Shown here: positions 1 to 8,879 of the stretch, piece after piece
Numbering within the stretch: position 1 is the stretch's first letter
How the letters are laid out: every line of letters begins with the position of its first letter
Source of the DNA: Arenimonas fontis
GTDB lineage: Bacteria; Pseudomonadota; Gammaproteobacteria; Xanthomonadales; Xanthomonadaceae
Reading direction: 5' to 3'
Assembly: GCF_008386465.1 (NCBI RefSeq)
Contig: NZ_VUOD01000002.1
Coordinates: 124,001 to 188,000, forward strand
DNA: 64,000 nucleotides
Translations under genes and position numbers: made by a program
Notes under the pieces: generated by a model
Databases searched by the model: none
What the model was told of the DNA's origin: nothing
The model's input: the letters and a program-made list of their open reading frames with translations, nothing else

Positions 1-29
1 TCCATGAACGAAGCCTCAGCCGCGGCGGC

Positions 30-1676
30 TCAGGGCAGCGCACGCTCCAGCAGCGTCGCTATCGGCGCCTCGGCGGGAAGCATCCCGTAGACGCCGGTCG
101 CCTCGCCCAGGCGCGAGTCGCAGAAGGCCGCGGCCAGGTCGGCACGGCCGGCGCGGAACAGCAGCGTCGCCTGCAGGGCCAGGGCCATGCGCCCGACCAG
201 CCGACGGGCGCCTGCTTCCTGCGCCTCGCGGTCCCCACAGGGCTGCAAGGCTTCGCGCAGCCGGGCCGTCATCGCGTCCAGCTGCGGATGGGCACCGCGT
301 GCGGGCTCCAGCTCGGCCAGCAATGCCCGCCCGCATTCCGGCTCGCGTTGCAGGGCACGCAGCACGTCCAGGCACTGGATGTTGCCGCTGCCTTCCCAGA
401 TCGAGTTCAGCGGCGCCTGCCGGTACAGCCTGGGCATCGGCGTGTCCTCGACGTAGCCGATGCCGCCCAGGCACTCCTGGGCCTCGTTGACGAAGGCCGG
501 CGCGCGCTTGCACACCCAATACTTGCCCAGCGCAGTGCCCAAGCGCGCCAGGGCGGCCTCGGACGGGTCCCTGCCGCCGGCATCCACGGCCCGGGCGACG
601 CGGAAGGCGAGCGCTGTCGCCGCCTCCGATTCCAGGGCCAGGTCGGCCAGCACGTTGCGCATCAGCGGCTGCTCCGCCAGCGGCTTCCCGAAGGCACGAC
701 GCTGTCGGCAGTGGTGCAGGGCTTGTACCAGGGCCTGCCGCATCAGCGCCGCCGAGCCCAGCAAACAGTCCAGCCGGGTCAGGGCCACCATCTGCAGCAC
801 GGTGGCCACGCCCCTGCCTTCCTCGCCCACGCGCCAGGCCAGGGCATCCTGGAACTCGACCTCGCTGCTGGCATTGCTCCAGTCGCCCAGCTTGTCCTTC
901 AGGCGCTGCAGGCGCAGGCCGTTGCGCGAACCGTCGGGGGCGAAGCGCGGCAGCAGGAAGCAGGTCAGCCCGCCCGGCGCCTGCGCCAGCACCAGGAAGG
1001 CATCGCACATCGGCGCCGAGAAGAACCACTTGTGCCCGACCAGGGCGTACATGCCATCGCCGGTGGGCGTGGCCACGGTGGAGTTGGCGCGCACGTCCGA
1101 GCCGCCCTGCTTCTCGGTCATGCCCATGCCGAGCGTGTTGCCGGCCTTTTCCCAGGCCGGCCGCTGCGCCGGGTCGTAATGCGGCGCCACCACCCGCGGC
1201 AGCCACTCGCGGGCCAGGATGGGCTCGGCGCGCAGGCTGGGCACGCAGGCATAGGTCATGGTCAGCGGACAGGCCGTGCCCTGGTCGGCCTGGTAGTGCA
1301 GGTACATCAGCGCCGCGCGCGCCACGTGCGCGCCGGCCTGGTCGGCATGGCGCCAGGCGAAGCCGGTGACGCCGTGGCTGATCGCCGCCTCCATCAGCCG
1401 GTGGTAGGCCGGGTGGAATTCGACCTCGTCCACCCGCCGGCCGTAGCGGTCGAAGGGACGGAAGCGCGGGCGGTTCTCGTTGGCCAGGCGGCCCAGCTCC
1501 ATCAGCTCGCCGCCGGCCAGCCGGCCATAGGCGGCCAGTTCGGCAGTGGCCCAGTCGCCGCCCTCGCGGCCGACGGCCTCGCGCAGCGGCAGGTCGGTGG
1601 CCCAGGCGTCGTAGGGTTCCAGCGGCAGCGGCTGGTTCTCGACCCGGTGGGTATCGAAGCGAGTCCGGCTTTCCAT
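30..1676 (-). CDS. AidB-like acyl-CoA dehydrogenase
   Basis: Predicted FAD-dependent acyl-CoA dehydrogenase of the AidB/isovaleryl-CoA dehydrogenase-like branch, 548 aa, close to the roughly 540 aa of E. coli AidB. AidB-type features are an N-terminal segment with an RYGRRVDEVEFHPAYH stretch, the flavin-domain motif MTEKQGGSD at about residues 186-194, and a C-terminal helical domain with RRAFGKPL and ECLGGIGYVED. The start chosen gives a normal AidB N-terminus; the reading frame extends further upstream without family similarity, and no strong ribosome site marks the start. AidB is linked to alkylation stress in E. coli, but the substrate of this protein cannot be read from sequence. It stands alone, divergent from the next gene. 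Confidence 0.85.
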   Translation of the reverse strand: MESRTRFDTHRVENQPLPLEPYDAWATDLPLREAVGREGGDWATAELAAYGRLAGGELMELGRLANENRPRFRPFDRYGRRVDEVEFHPAYHRLMEAAISHGVTGFAWRHADQAGAHVARAALMYLHYQADQGTACPLTMTYACVPSLRAEPILAREWLPRVVAPHYDPAQRPAWEKAGNTLGMGMTEKQGGSDVRANSTVATPTGDGMYALVGHKWFFSAPMCDAFLVLAQAPGGLTCFLLPRFAPDGSRNGLRLQRLKDKLGDWSNASSEVEFQDALAWRVGEEGRGVATVLQMVALTRLDCLLGSAALMRQALVQALHHCRQRRAFGKPLAEQPLMRNVLADLALESEAATALAFRVARAVDAGGRDPSEAALARLGTALGKYWVCKRAPAFVNEAQECLGGIGYVEDTPMPRLYRQAPLNSIWEGSGNIQCLDVLRALQREPECGRALLAELEPARGAHPQLDAMTARLREALQPCGDREAQEAGARRLVGRMALALQATLLFRAGRADLAAAFCDSRLGEATGVYGMLPAEAPIATLLERALP

Positions 1677-1776
1677 GCGTGCATGACAGCCCAGGCCGGC
1701 GGCCGGTGCAAGCCGGCGCTTGCCCGCGCCCCCGCGCGGCTGCCTAAACTCCGGCCAGGCCCCCCGGAGGTTCCCC

Positions 1777-2178
1777 ATGAAGAAGCCCGTCCTGCGCAAG
1801 TCCACGCCGGTCCTGCCGGTGCCGAGCATCGAAGCCAGCCTGCCCTTCTGGGAAGCCGTCGGATTCACCCGCACGGTGGAAGTGCCGCACGGCGAGTCGC
1901 TGGGCTTCGTGATCCTGGCTGGCCACGGCATCGAGCTGATGCTGCAGAGCCACGCCTCGGTGGCCGAAGACGTGCCCGCCCTGGCCGAAGATGCCCGCCA
2001 GGGCCGCGCCTTCCTGTACGTGGAAGTGGCCGAGCTGGAACCGGTCGAGCAGGCGCTGTCGGCCTATCCGGTGGTGCTGCCGCGCCGGCAGACCTTCTAC
2101 GGCGCCACCGAGGTCGGTTACCGCGAGCCCGGCGGCCATGTGGTCACCTTCGCCCGCTTCGGCGAGCAGGAAGGCTGA
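1777..2178 (+). CDS. glyoxalase/bleomycin-resistance (VOC) family protein
   Basis: Small cytoplasmic protein of 133 aa with the vicinal-oxygen-chelate fold pattern: an early strand-helix unit (VLPVPSIEASLPFWEAVGF) and a C-terminal unit ending in YREPGGHVVTFARF, where family members place a metal or active-site acidic residue. The ATG is chosen because a CGGAGG ribosome site lies 6 bases upstream at 1765-1770; the longer frame upstream has no such site. Family members act as lyases, dioxygenases or drug-binding proteins, and the substrate here is unknown. It converges with the following YjbR-like gene, 12 bases away. Confidence 0.8.
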   Translation: MKKPVLRKSTPVLPVPSIEASLPFWEAVGFTRTVEVPHGESLGFVILAGHGIELMLQSHASVAEDVPALAEDARQGRAFLYVEVAELEPVEQALSAYPVVLPRRQTFYGATEVGYREPGGHVVTFARFGEQEG

Positions 2179-2190
2179 GACGGCCGACCC

Positions 2191-2541
2191 TCAGTCGGCC
2201 AGCTCGCGCTGGCGCTTCTTCGGCAGTTTGGCCCGCACCAGCTCGTAGGCCCAGCGCAGCAGGACCTCGAGTTCCGCCTTCGGCATCACGCCCGGGTCGT
2301 CCATGGCGATCCAGTGCGCCCGGGCCATGTAGGGCGCCGGTACGATGCCGGGGCGGTCAGTGAACTCCAGGAAGCGCTCGGGCTCGACCTTGAAGGCCAG
2401 CTTGCCGCGGCTCTTACCGCCGATGCACAGGCAGGCGAACATCTTGCCGTCCACCATGAACACCAGGTCGTCATCCCATTTGATGTCGGTGCCGACGCCG
2501 GGCCAGGGGCCGTAGAGCCGGCGGAGCCAGGTTTCGTCCAC
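2191..2541 (-). CDS. MmcQ/YjbR family protein
   Basis: Protein of 116 aa resembling the MmcQ/YjbR family, small DNA-binding-like proteins of unclear role. Characteristic elements are a WDDDLVFMVDGKMFACL strand pair, KLAFKVEPERFLEF, a short PYMARAHWIAMDD segment and a C-terminal helix with LVRAKLPKKRQREL. A GTG start is proposed because GAGG lies about 9 bases upstream on the minus strand and because the family N-terminus begins at this point; the open frame extends upstream but would then cover the divergent acetyltransferase start. Family membership is fairly secure; function is not. Confidence 0.75.
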   Translation of the reverse strand: MDETWLRRLYGPWPGVGTDIKWDDDLVFMVDGKMFACLCIGGKSRGKLAFKVEPERFLEFTDRPGIVPAPYMARAHWIAMDDPGVMPKAELEVLLRWAYELVRAKLPKKRQRELAD

Positions 2542-2619
2542 GTCCGCACCTCGCCTGCCTGGAATCTTGTCGGCAGGATTAGAGCACGAACCCGAACCGG
2601 CCCTGCCACGCTTCCGGCC

Positions 2620-3210
2620 ATGAAACCGCTGCGCCAGCCCCGGCGGCCGTCGCGTCGCCCCGAACGCACCGAAGTCCGGCGCCTGCCGGACCGCCGCGAG
2701 GTATGGGTGCGGCCGGTGCACCCGGCCGATGCCGGTCCGATAGCCGGCGGCTTCGCACTGCTGAACGAAGAGGAGGTGCGGCGCCGCTACCTGCATCCGG
2801 TGAAGTCACTGGATCCGGCCTATCTCCGGCGGCTGGTGAACCCGGAGCCCGGCCGGTCCTTCGCGGTGGTCGCCGCCGAACCGCTGCCGCCGGGCCAGGC
2901 CCTGGTCGGCGCCCTGGCCCGCCTGAGCCGGGACCCGGACGGCGACGGCGCCGAGTTCGCCATCCTGGTCTCGCACTTCCTGGCCGGCCAGGGCCTGGGC
3001 CGGCTGCTGATGGACCGGCTGGTCGAGTGGGCCCGGGCCAACGGCATCCGCAGCATCCGCGGCGACGTGCTCGAGGACAACGTGCCGATGCTGGCCCTGT
3101 GCCGGCTGATGGGCTTCCGGACCGAACGCAAGACCGCGCCCGGCGGCGGCCTGGTGCGCGTAGTGCTGGACCTGGACGCACCGCGCAAGCGCAGGATGCC
3201 CCGCCGCTGA
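2620..3210 (+). CDS. GNAT family N-acetyltransferase
   Basis: Predicted acetyl-CoA-dependent N-acetyltransferase of 196 aa. The GNAT core is visible: an arginine-rich N-terminal tail, strand VWVRPVHPADA, then the acetyl-CoA loop FLAGQGLGRLLMDRLVEWA (about residues 124-142, a variant of Q/RxxGxG/A), followed by the VLEDNVPMLALCRLMGF helix typical of motif B. The sequence resembles the stand-alone GNAT or the GNAT domain of Pat/YfiQ-type protein acetyltransferases, but the substrate is unknown. The upstream frame to 2314 has no family similarity. Located 45 bases before mfd on the same strand. Confidence 0.8.
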   Translation: MKPLRQPRRPSRRPERTEVRRLPDRREVWVRPVHPADAGPIAGGFALLNEEEVRRRYLHPVKSLDPAYLRRLVNPEPGRSFAVVAAEPLPPGQALVGALARLSRDPDGDGAEFAILVSHFLAGQGLGRLLMDRLVEWARANGIRSIRGDVLEDNVPMLALCRLMGFRTERKTAPGGGLVRVVLDLDAPRKRRMPRR

Positions 3211-3255
3211 GGCCACGGGTCCGGCACGGCCGCCTGCGTTAAACTTCGCGCCCCC

Positions 3256-6200
3256 ATGGAGACCCCCACCCTTCCCTCCGCGCCGCGCCCCCGGCCTGGC
3301 CAGCAGCGCGCGTACCTGCGCGCTCCGTACAGCGCCAGCGCCCTGGCCCTGGCGGTGGCCGAGCTCGCCCGCGGCCACGACGGCCTGGTCCTGGCGGTGG
3401 CCCGCGACAGCCATTCGGCGCAGTCGCTGGAACACGACCTGCGGGTGTTTGCCGGCTCCGGGCTGCCGGTGCTGCATTTCGCCGACTGGGAAACCCTGCC
3501 CTACGACCTGTTCAGCCCGCACCCGGACATCGTCTCGCAGCGAGTTTCCGCCCTGTCGCGGTTGCCGACGCAGAAGCGCGGCGTGCTGGTGGTGCCGGTC
3601 GCCTCGCTGATGCAGCGGCTGCCACCGCAGGAATGGATCGCCGGCAACGTGCTGGACCTGCACCGCGGCCAGAAGCTGGACCTGGACGCCGAACGGCGCC
3701 GCCTCGAGGCGGCCGGCTACCGGCACGTGCGCCAGGTGATGGACCCGGGCGACTTTGCCGTGCGCGGTGCCCTGCTCGACCTCTACCCGATGGGCGCCGA
3801 CCGGCCCTGCCGCATCGAGCTGTTCGACGACGAGATCGACTCGCTGCGCAGCTTCGACCCGGAGACGCAGCGCTCCGAGCAACCGGTGGAATCGATCCGG
3901 CTGCTGCCGGCGCGCGAATTCCCCATGGACGAGAGGTCGATGCGCCGTGCCCGCGAGGCCCTGAGCGAGCGCTTCGACTTCGATCCGCGCCACTGCCCGC
4001 TCTACCAGGACCTGAAGGAAGGCACCGCGCCGGCCGGCGCCGAGTACTACCTGCCACTGTTCTTCGAGCGCACCGCGCCGCTGTTCCGGCACCTGGCGCC
4101 CGGCGCCCTGGTGGTGCTGGCGGCCGGCGTCATGGAGGCGGCGGAGGAGTTCTGGGGCCAGACCCACGACCGCTGGGAGCAACGCCGGCACGACATCGAG
4201 CGACCGGTACTGGCCCCGGGCGAGCTGTTCCTGCCGCCGGAGGAACTGCGCGCCGAACTCAACCGCCTGCCGCGCACCGAGGTGGTGGGCGAAGGCCATC
4301 CGCGTTACGGGCAGGCACATGCGCTGCCGGAGCAGGAAGCGCCGCAACTGCCCTGGAACCGCAAGGGCGAGGAAGCCGGCGCCGCCCTGCGCCATTACCT
4401 GCTGAACTGGCCGGGCCGGCTGCTGCTGGCGGCCGACTCGGCCGGCCGCCGGGAGGCCCTGCTGGACCTGCTGCGCGCTGCCGATCTGCGGCCGGAGGTA
4501 CTGCCGGGCTGGCAGGCCTTCGCGGAAGGCCGGGACCGTTTCGCCATCACGGTGGCAGCGCTGGAGGACGGCTTCGTCCTGACATCGCCACGACTGGCCG
4601 TGCTGACCGAGCGGCAGCTCTTTCCTGAGCGCGCCGATCAGTCGCGGCGCCGGCGCAAGCCGGTGCGCGACCCGGACACGGTGCTGCGCGATCTTTCCGA
4701 GATCGCCATCGGCGCGCCGATCGTGCACGAGGACCACGGCGTCGGCCGCTACCAGGGCCTGGTCGCGCTGGAAGCCGGCGGCGTGCCCGGCGAGTTCCTG
4801 CAGATCGAGTACGCCAAGGGCGACCGGCTGTACGTGCCGGTGACCCAGTTGCACCTGGTGAGCCGCTACGCCGGCGCCTCGCCGGAACACGCGCCGCTGC
4901 ATTCCCTGGGCGGCGAGGCCTGGGAGAAGGCCAAGCGCCGCGCCGCCGAGAAGGTCCGCGACGTGGCCGCCGAGCTACTGGAAATCCAGGCACGCCGTCA
5001 GGCGCGCAAGGGCCTGGCGCTGCCGGTGGACCGGGCCATGTACGAGCCCTTCGCCGCCAGCTTCCCCTTCGAGGAAACGCCCGACCAGCTGGCCGCCATC
5101 GAGGCGGTGATCGCCGACCTCGGCCAGCCCGCGCCCATGGACCGGGTGGTCTGCGGCGACGTCGGCTTCGGCAAGACCGAGGTGGCCGTGCGCGCCGCCT
5201 TCGTCGCCGCCAGCGCCGGCAAGCAGGTGGCGGTGCTGGTGCCGACCACCCTGCTGGCCGAGCAGCACTACCGCAACTTCCGCGACCGCTACGCAGACTG
5301 GCCGATCCGGGTGGAGGTCCTGAGCCGCTTCAAGTCGGCCAAGGAGACCAAGGCGGTGCTGGCCCGTCTGGAGGCGGGCGAGATCGACGTGATCGTCGGC
5401 ACCCATCGTCTGCTGCAGGCGGACGTGAGGTTCCGCGACCTGGGCCTGGTGATCGTGGACGAGGAGCAGCGCTTCGGCGTCCGCCAGAAGGAGGCGCTGA
5501 AGGCCCTGCGCGCCGAGGTGCACCTGCTCACGCTCACCGCCACGCCGATCCCGCGCACGCTGAACATGGCCATGAGCGGTCTGCGCGAACTGAGCATCAT
5601 CGCCACCCCGCCTGCGCATCGACTGGCAGTGCAGACGGTGATCACGCCATGGGATCCCGGCCTGCTGCGCGAAGCATTCCAGCGCGAGCTGGCCCGCGGC
5701 GGCCAGGCCTACTTCCTGCACAACGAAGTCGACACCATCGAGAAGATGGCGCGCGAACTCGGCGAGCTGGTACCGCAGGCACGCATCCGCATCGCCCATG
5801 GCCAGATGCCCGAGCGCGAGCTGGAACAGGTGATGCTGGACTTCCACCGCCAGCGCTTCAACGTGCTGGTCTGCACCACCATCATCGAATCGGGCATCGA
5901 CATTCCAAGCGCCAACACCATCATCATCCACCGCGCCGACCGCTTCGGCCTGGCCCAGCTGCATCAGTTGCGCGGCCGCGTCGGCCGCAGCCACCACCGC
6001 GCCTATGCCTACCTGGTGGTTCCGGACAAGCGCGCCATGACTGGCGACGCGCGCAAGCGGCTGGAGGCCCTGGCTTCGCTGGAGGAGCTGGGCGCCGGCT
6101 TCACCCTGGCCACCCACGACATGGAGATTCGCGGTGCCGGCGAGCTGCTGGGCGAGGAGCAGAGCGGACAGATGGCCGAGATCGGCTTCAGCCTCTACAC

Positions 6201-6711
6201 CGAGCTGCTGGAACGCGCGGTCAAGGCGATCCGCAGCGGCCAGCTGCCGGATGCCGACCCGACCGAACGCCATGGCGCGGAGATCGAGCTGAACGTGCCG
6301 GCCCTGATCCCCGACGACTACCTGCCGGACGTGCACGCGCGCCTTACCCTGTACAAGCGCATTGCCGGTGCCCGCGACGAAGACGCGCTGGCGGAACTGC
6401 AGGCGGAGATGGTGGACCGTTTCGGCATGCTGCCTGAACCGGCCAAACAGCTGTTCGCTGCTGCCGCCCTGAAACTGCAGGCCACGCCCCTGGGCATCCG
6501 GCGTCTGGAACTGGGCCCGGCCGGCGGCCGGGTCGCCTTCGTCGCCAGGCCGGCCGTGGACCCGATGTCGGTGATCCGGCTGATCCAGTCGCAGCCGAAG
6601 ATCTATTCGATGGACGGCCCGGACAAGCTGCGCATCCGCATGGAGCTGCCCGACGCCGCCTCGCGCCTGCGCACCGCCCGCGGCCTGCTGAGCCTGCTCG
6701 CGCGCGACTGA
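3256..6711 (+). CDS. mfd: transcription-repair coupling factor Mfd
   Basis: Complete 1151-aa Mfd, essentially the length of E. coli Mfd (1148 aa). It removes RNA polymerase stalled at DNA lesions and recruits UvrA. In order one sees the UvrB-homology module (residues about 20-380, without functional helicase motifs), the RNA polymerase-interacting domain around 489 (HEDHGVGRYQGL), the RecG-like translocase with Walker A GDVGFGKTE at about 633-641, the DEEQ box with RFG near 735, motif VI QLRGRVGRS, and the C-terminal TRCF domain. No domain is missing. The antisense frames inside it are codon-bias shadows. Confidence 0.98.
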   Translation: METPTLPSAPRPRPGQQRAYLRAPYSASALALAVAELARGHDGLVLAVARDSHSAQSLEHDLRVFAGSGLPVLHFADWETLPYDLFSPHPDIVSQRVSALSRLPTQKRGVLVVPVASLMQRLPPQEWIAGNVLDLHRGQKLDLDAERRRLEAAGYRHVRQVMDPGDFAVRGALLDLYPMGADRPCRIELFDDEIDSLRSFDPETQRSEQPVESIRLLPAREFPMDERSMRRAREALSERFDFDPRHCPLYQDLKEGTAPAGAEYYLPLFFERTAPLFRHLAPGALVVLAAGVMEAAEEFWGQTHDRWEQRRHDIERPVLAPGELFLPPEELRAELNRLPRTEVVGEGHPRYGQAHALPEQEAPQLPWNRKGEEAGAALRHYLLNWPGRLLLAADSAGRREALLDLLRAADLRPEVLPGWQAFAEGRDRFAITVAALEDGFVLTSPRLAVLTERQLFPERADQSRRRRKPVRDPDTVLRDLSEIAIGAPIVHEDHGVGRYQGLVALEAGGVPGEFLQIEYAKGDRLYVPVTQLHLVSRYAGASPEHAPLHSLGGEAWEKAKRRAAEKVRDVAAELLEIQARRQARKGLALPVDRAMYEPFAASFPFEETPDQLAAIEAVIADLGQPAPMDRVVCGDVGFGKTEVAVRAAFVAASAGKQVAVLVPTTLLAEQHYRNFRDRYADWPIRVEVLSRFKSAKETKAVLARLEAGEIDVIVGTHRLLQADVRFRDLGLVIVDEEQRFGVRQKEALKALRAEVHLLTLTATPIPRTLNMAMSGLRELSIIATPPAHRLAVQTVITPWDPGLLREAFQRELARGGQAYFLHNEVDTIEKMARELGELVPQARIRIAHGQMPERELEQVMLDFHRQRFNVLVCTTIIESGIDIPSANTIIIHRADRFGLAQLHQLRGRVGRSHHRAYAYLVVPDKRAMTGDARKRLEALASLEELGAGFTLATHDMEIRGAGELLGEEQSGQMAEIGFSLYTELLERAVKAIRSGQLPDADPTERHGAEIELNVPALIPDDYLPDVHARLTLYKRIAGARDEDALAELQAEMVDRFGMLPEPAKQLFAAAALKLQATPLGIRRLELGPAGGRVAFVARPAVDPMSVIRLIQSQPKIYSMDGPDKLRIRMELPDAASRLRTARGLLSLLARD

Positions 6712-6793
6712 ACCGGCCCGCGGGCGAGCGCACTTGGCCCGGGCGCCGACCCGGGCTAGGCTGCCCGGCGACGCCAACGGGGGAGACACCGAC

Positions 6794-7078
6794 ATGAACG
6801 CAGTGCAACCGTCACCGGCCCAGGACGCGCCGGTCCTGGCCGGCTGGATCACCCTGGTGGTGACCTGGATCCTGTTCCTGATTCCCTTCCCAGGCTTCGG
6901 CATCCTGGGCTGGGTGGCCAATGTGGTTGCGCTGGTACTGTCCATCGTGGTGCTGGCCAAGGGCGCCACGGGCCACGGCATCGCCCAGCTGGTGTGCGCA
7001 CTTCTGGTTTCGCCGGTGGTCTATTTCATCGGCCTGGCGCTGTTCGTCGGCGCGCTGGCCATGCTGGACCAGATGTGA
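6794..7078 (+). CDS. small hydrophobic membrane protein
   Basis: Unrecognised 94-aa integral membrane protein. After a short polar N-terminus it has about three hydrophobic segments (around residues 15-34, 35-53 and 63-90) rich in Leu, Val and Ile with few charges. The start is placed at an ATG preceded by GGGGGAGACACC, which supplies a GGAG ribosome site. The stop overlaps the start of the following phosphatase by one base (TGATG), so the two are probably translationally coupled. No family could be assigned; a role in the inner membrane is all that can be inferred. Confidence 0.65.
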   Translation: MNAVQPSPAQDAPVLAGWITLVVTWILFLIPFPGFGILGWVANVVALVLSIVVLAKGATGHGIAQLVCALLVSPVVYFIGLALFVGALAMLDQM

Positions 7079-7560
7079 TGGGCGGTTTCCGCGGCCTGCC
7101 GATCGCCATCCTGTTGCTGGTCCTTACCGGAGCCGCCAACGCCATGGAGATCCTGGTGCTGCGTCATGCCGAGAAGCAGAGCGGAACCGGCCCCGACCCG
7201 GGCCTCAGCCCTGCCGGCGAGAACCGGGCCGCTGCCATAGCCGGGCGTTTCCGGCCCGACGTGGTCTACGCCACCCCCTGGCGCCGCGCCATCGAAACCG
7301 CCCGTCCTGCCGCCGAGGCGGCGGGCGTGGTCGTACGCCTCTACGATCCGGCGCGGCCGGAGCAACTGGTCGGGAAGATCCGTGCGCTGCCGCCGGACGC
7401 GCAGGTGCTGGTGGTGGGCCACAGCAACACCGTGCCGGACCTGGTGCGGCGGCTGTCCGGCACGGCCGCGGAGGCCATGCCCGAAAGCGAGTACGACCGC
7501 TGGACCCTGGTGCGCATCGGCACCGACGGCAATACCGCCGTCGACGTCCGTCGCTACTGA
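7078..7560 (+). CDS. exported histidine phosphatase family protein
   Basis: Histidine-phosphatase superfamily (phosphoglycerate-mutase-like) protein of 160 aa with a likely signal peptide at residues 1-22 ending ANA. The catalytic RHAE motif follows at 29-32 (Arg29, His30), and the second conserved His lies in VVGHSNT. Intermediate motif TPWRRAIETA corresponds to the TxxxRAxxTA helix of the family. Export to the periplasm is predicted. Members include SixA and phytase-like enzymes; the short length resembles SixA-type proteins, but no specific substrate can be inferred. Overlaps the preceding membrane-protein gene by one base. Confidence 0.8.
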   Translation: MGGFRGLPIAILLLVLTGAANAMEILVLRHAEKQSGTGPDPGLSPAGENRAAAIAGRFRPDVVYATPWRRAIETARPAAEAAGVVVRLYDPARPEQLVGKIRALPPDAQVLVVGHSNTVPDLVRRLSGTAAEAMPESEYDRWTLVRIGTDGNTAVDVRRY

Positions 7561-7574
7561 ACCGGAGACACGCC

Positions 7575-8438
7575 ATGCCCCGGCTGCTGCCCCCGCGCGT
7601 GCACGATCTCGGCGACGGCTTCCTGGTCAAGCGCCTGCTGCCGCATGCCAGCCAGCGCAGCGTCGGCCCCTTCGTCTTCCTCGACCACATCGGCCCTGCC
7701 GACCTGGGGCCGGGCCAGGCCCTGGACGTGCGCCCGCACCCGCACATCGGTCTGGCCACCGTCACCTTTCTCTGGGAAGGGGCGATCCTGCATCGTGACA
7801 GTCTCGGTTCCGTGCAGGAAATCCGCCCCGGCGACGTCAACTGGATGACTGCCGGCAGCGGCATCGTGCACTCCGAGCGCACGCCGGACCGCCTGCGCGG
7901 CAAACCGCAGCGCATGCACGGCCTGCAGACCTGGGTCGCGCTACCCAGGGAAAGGGAAGAGGCGGAACCGGCCTTCGCCCACCACCCTGCCGCCAGCCTG
8001 CCGGCCGTGGACGGCGACGGCCTGCGCCTGACAGTGGTGGCCGGCCGCGCCTTCGGCCGGTCCTCGCCGGTGCAGGTGTTCAGCGACACCCTCTACGTGT
8101 CCGTCGCCCTGAAGGCGGGCGCCCGCCTGCGCATCCCGGCCGAGCACCCGGAGCGCGCGCTTTATCCGGTAAGCGGCGACGTGACGCTCGAGGACGAAGG
8201 CCTGCCGCAGGAGCGCCTGGCCGTGCTCGACGCCGATGGCGAACCGGTGCTGACGGCAAAGACCGACGCCACGGTGATGCTGCTCGGCGGCGAACCGCTG
8301 GATGGCCCGCGCTTCATGTGGTGGAACTTCGTTTCCAGCTCGCGCGAACGCATCGAGCAGGCCAAGGCCGACTGGCGCGAAGGGCGCTTCGGCAAGGTGC
8401 CCGGCGACGACGAATTCATCCCCTTGCCCGAGCGCTGA
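7575..8438 (+). CDS. pirin family protein (first copy)
   Basis: Bicupin pirin protein of 287 aa. The four N-terminal cupin metal ligands of pirins are present: His55 and His57 in RPHPHIG, then His99 and Glu101 in SGIVHSE, matching the spacing of human pirin. The C-terminal cupin follows after a GLQTWVALP strand. Bacterial pirins include quercetin 2,3-dioxygenases (YhaK/YhhW) and regulators of central metabolism; which applies here is unknown. A CCGGAGA ribosome site precedes the ATG. A second, divergent pirin gene lies about 0.4 kb downstream on the opposite strand. Confidence 0.9.
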   Translation: MPRLLPPRVHDLGDGFLVKRLLPHASQRSVGPFVFLDHIGPADLGPGQALDVRPHPHIGLATVTFLWEGAILHRDSLGSVQEIRPGDVNWMTAGSGIVHSERTPDRLRGKPQRMHGLQTWVALPREREEAEPAFAHHPAASLPAVDGDGLRLTVVAGRAFGRSSPVQVFSDTLYVSVALKAGARLRIPAEHPERALYPVSGDVTLEDEGLPQERLAVLDADGEPVLTAKTDATVMLLGGEPLDGPRFMWWNFVSSSRERIEQAKADWREGRFGKVPGDDEFIPLPER

Positions 8439-8451
8439 CCGGCGCCTGCGT

Positions 8452-8853
8452 TCAGCCGGAGGTGGATGTCTTCACCTCGACCTTGCCGGTCAACAGCCGG
8501 TGCACCGGGCAGGCATCGGCGATCTGCAACAGGCGCTCGCGCTGGGCCTGGTCCAGCGGGCCGCGCAGGCTCAGGCGACGCTCGATCACGGCGCTTTCCT
8601 TGTCGCGGTGACCGTAGTCCAGGCTGACCTCCACGCCCTCCAGCGGCCATTGCTTGCGTTCGGCGTACATGCGCAGCGTGATGGCGGTGCAGGCGCCGAG
8701 CGCCTGCAGCACCAGTTCGTCCGGCGCGGGACCGGTGTCGGCGCCGCCCAGGTCCACCGGTTCGTCGGCCACGGTGTGGTGGCGGCCGACGATCAGCTGG
8801 GTGGCGTAGGGCGGATAGGTCGCGCCGTAGCGGACGGTGGCGGTGCGGCTCAT
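8452..8853 (-). CDS. OsmC/Ohr family peroxidase-like protein
   Basis: OsmC-family protein of 133 aa. Both thiol positions of the family are present: Cys55 in LQALGACTAITLRMYA and Cys115 in ADACPVHRLLTG, which in OsmC/Ohr enzymes reduce organic hydroperoxides. The length and the ATYPPYATQL beginning fit the OsmC-like subgroup rather than full-length Ohr. It is 26 bases downstream of the second pirin gene on the same strand, so the two probably form one transcript, which suggests an oxidative or xenobiotic stress role (inference). Confidence 0.88.
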   Translation of the reverse strand: MSRTATVRYGATYPPYATQLIVGRHHTVADEPVDLGGADTGPAPDELVLQALGACTAITLRMYAERKQWPLEGVEVSLDYGHRDKESAVIERRLSLRGPLDQAQRERLLQIADACPVHRLLTGKVEVKTSTSG

Positions 8854-8879
8854 GTGGATGCTCCCTGTGCCGGCCGGGC

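Noticed and set aside
288..2363. 691-aa open frame on the plus strand over the AidB-like gene
   Set aside because: Antisense to a clear dehydrogenase; low-complexity shadow translation.
2806..4902. 698-aa open frame opposite the 5' half of mfd
   Set aside because: Antisense to mfd and the acetyltransferase gene; no family-like motif was seen.
4975..6981. 668-aa open frame opposite the 3' half of mfd
   Set aside because: It lies wholly antisense to a complete, well-conserved mfd; its His/Gln/Gly/Ala-rich composition is the usual shadow of high-GC codon usage.
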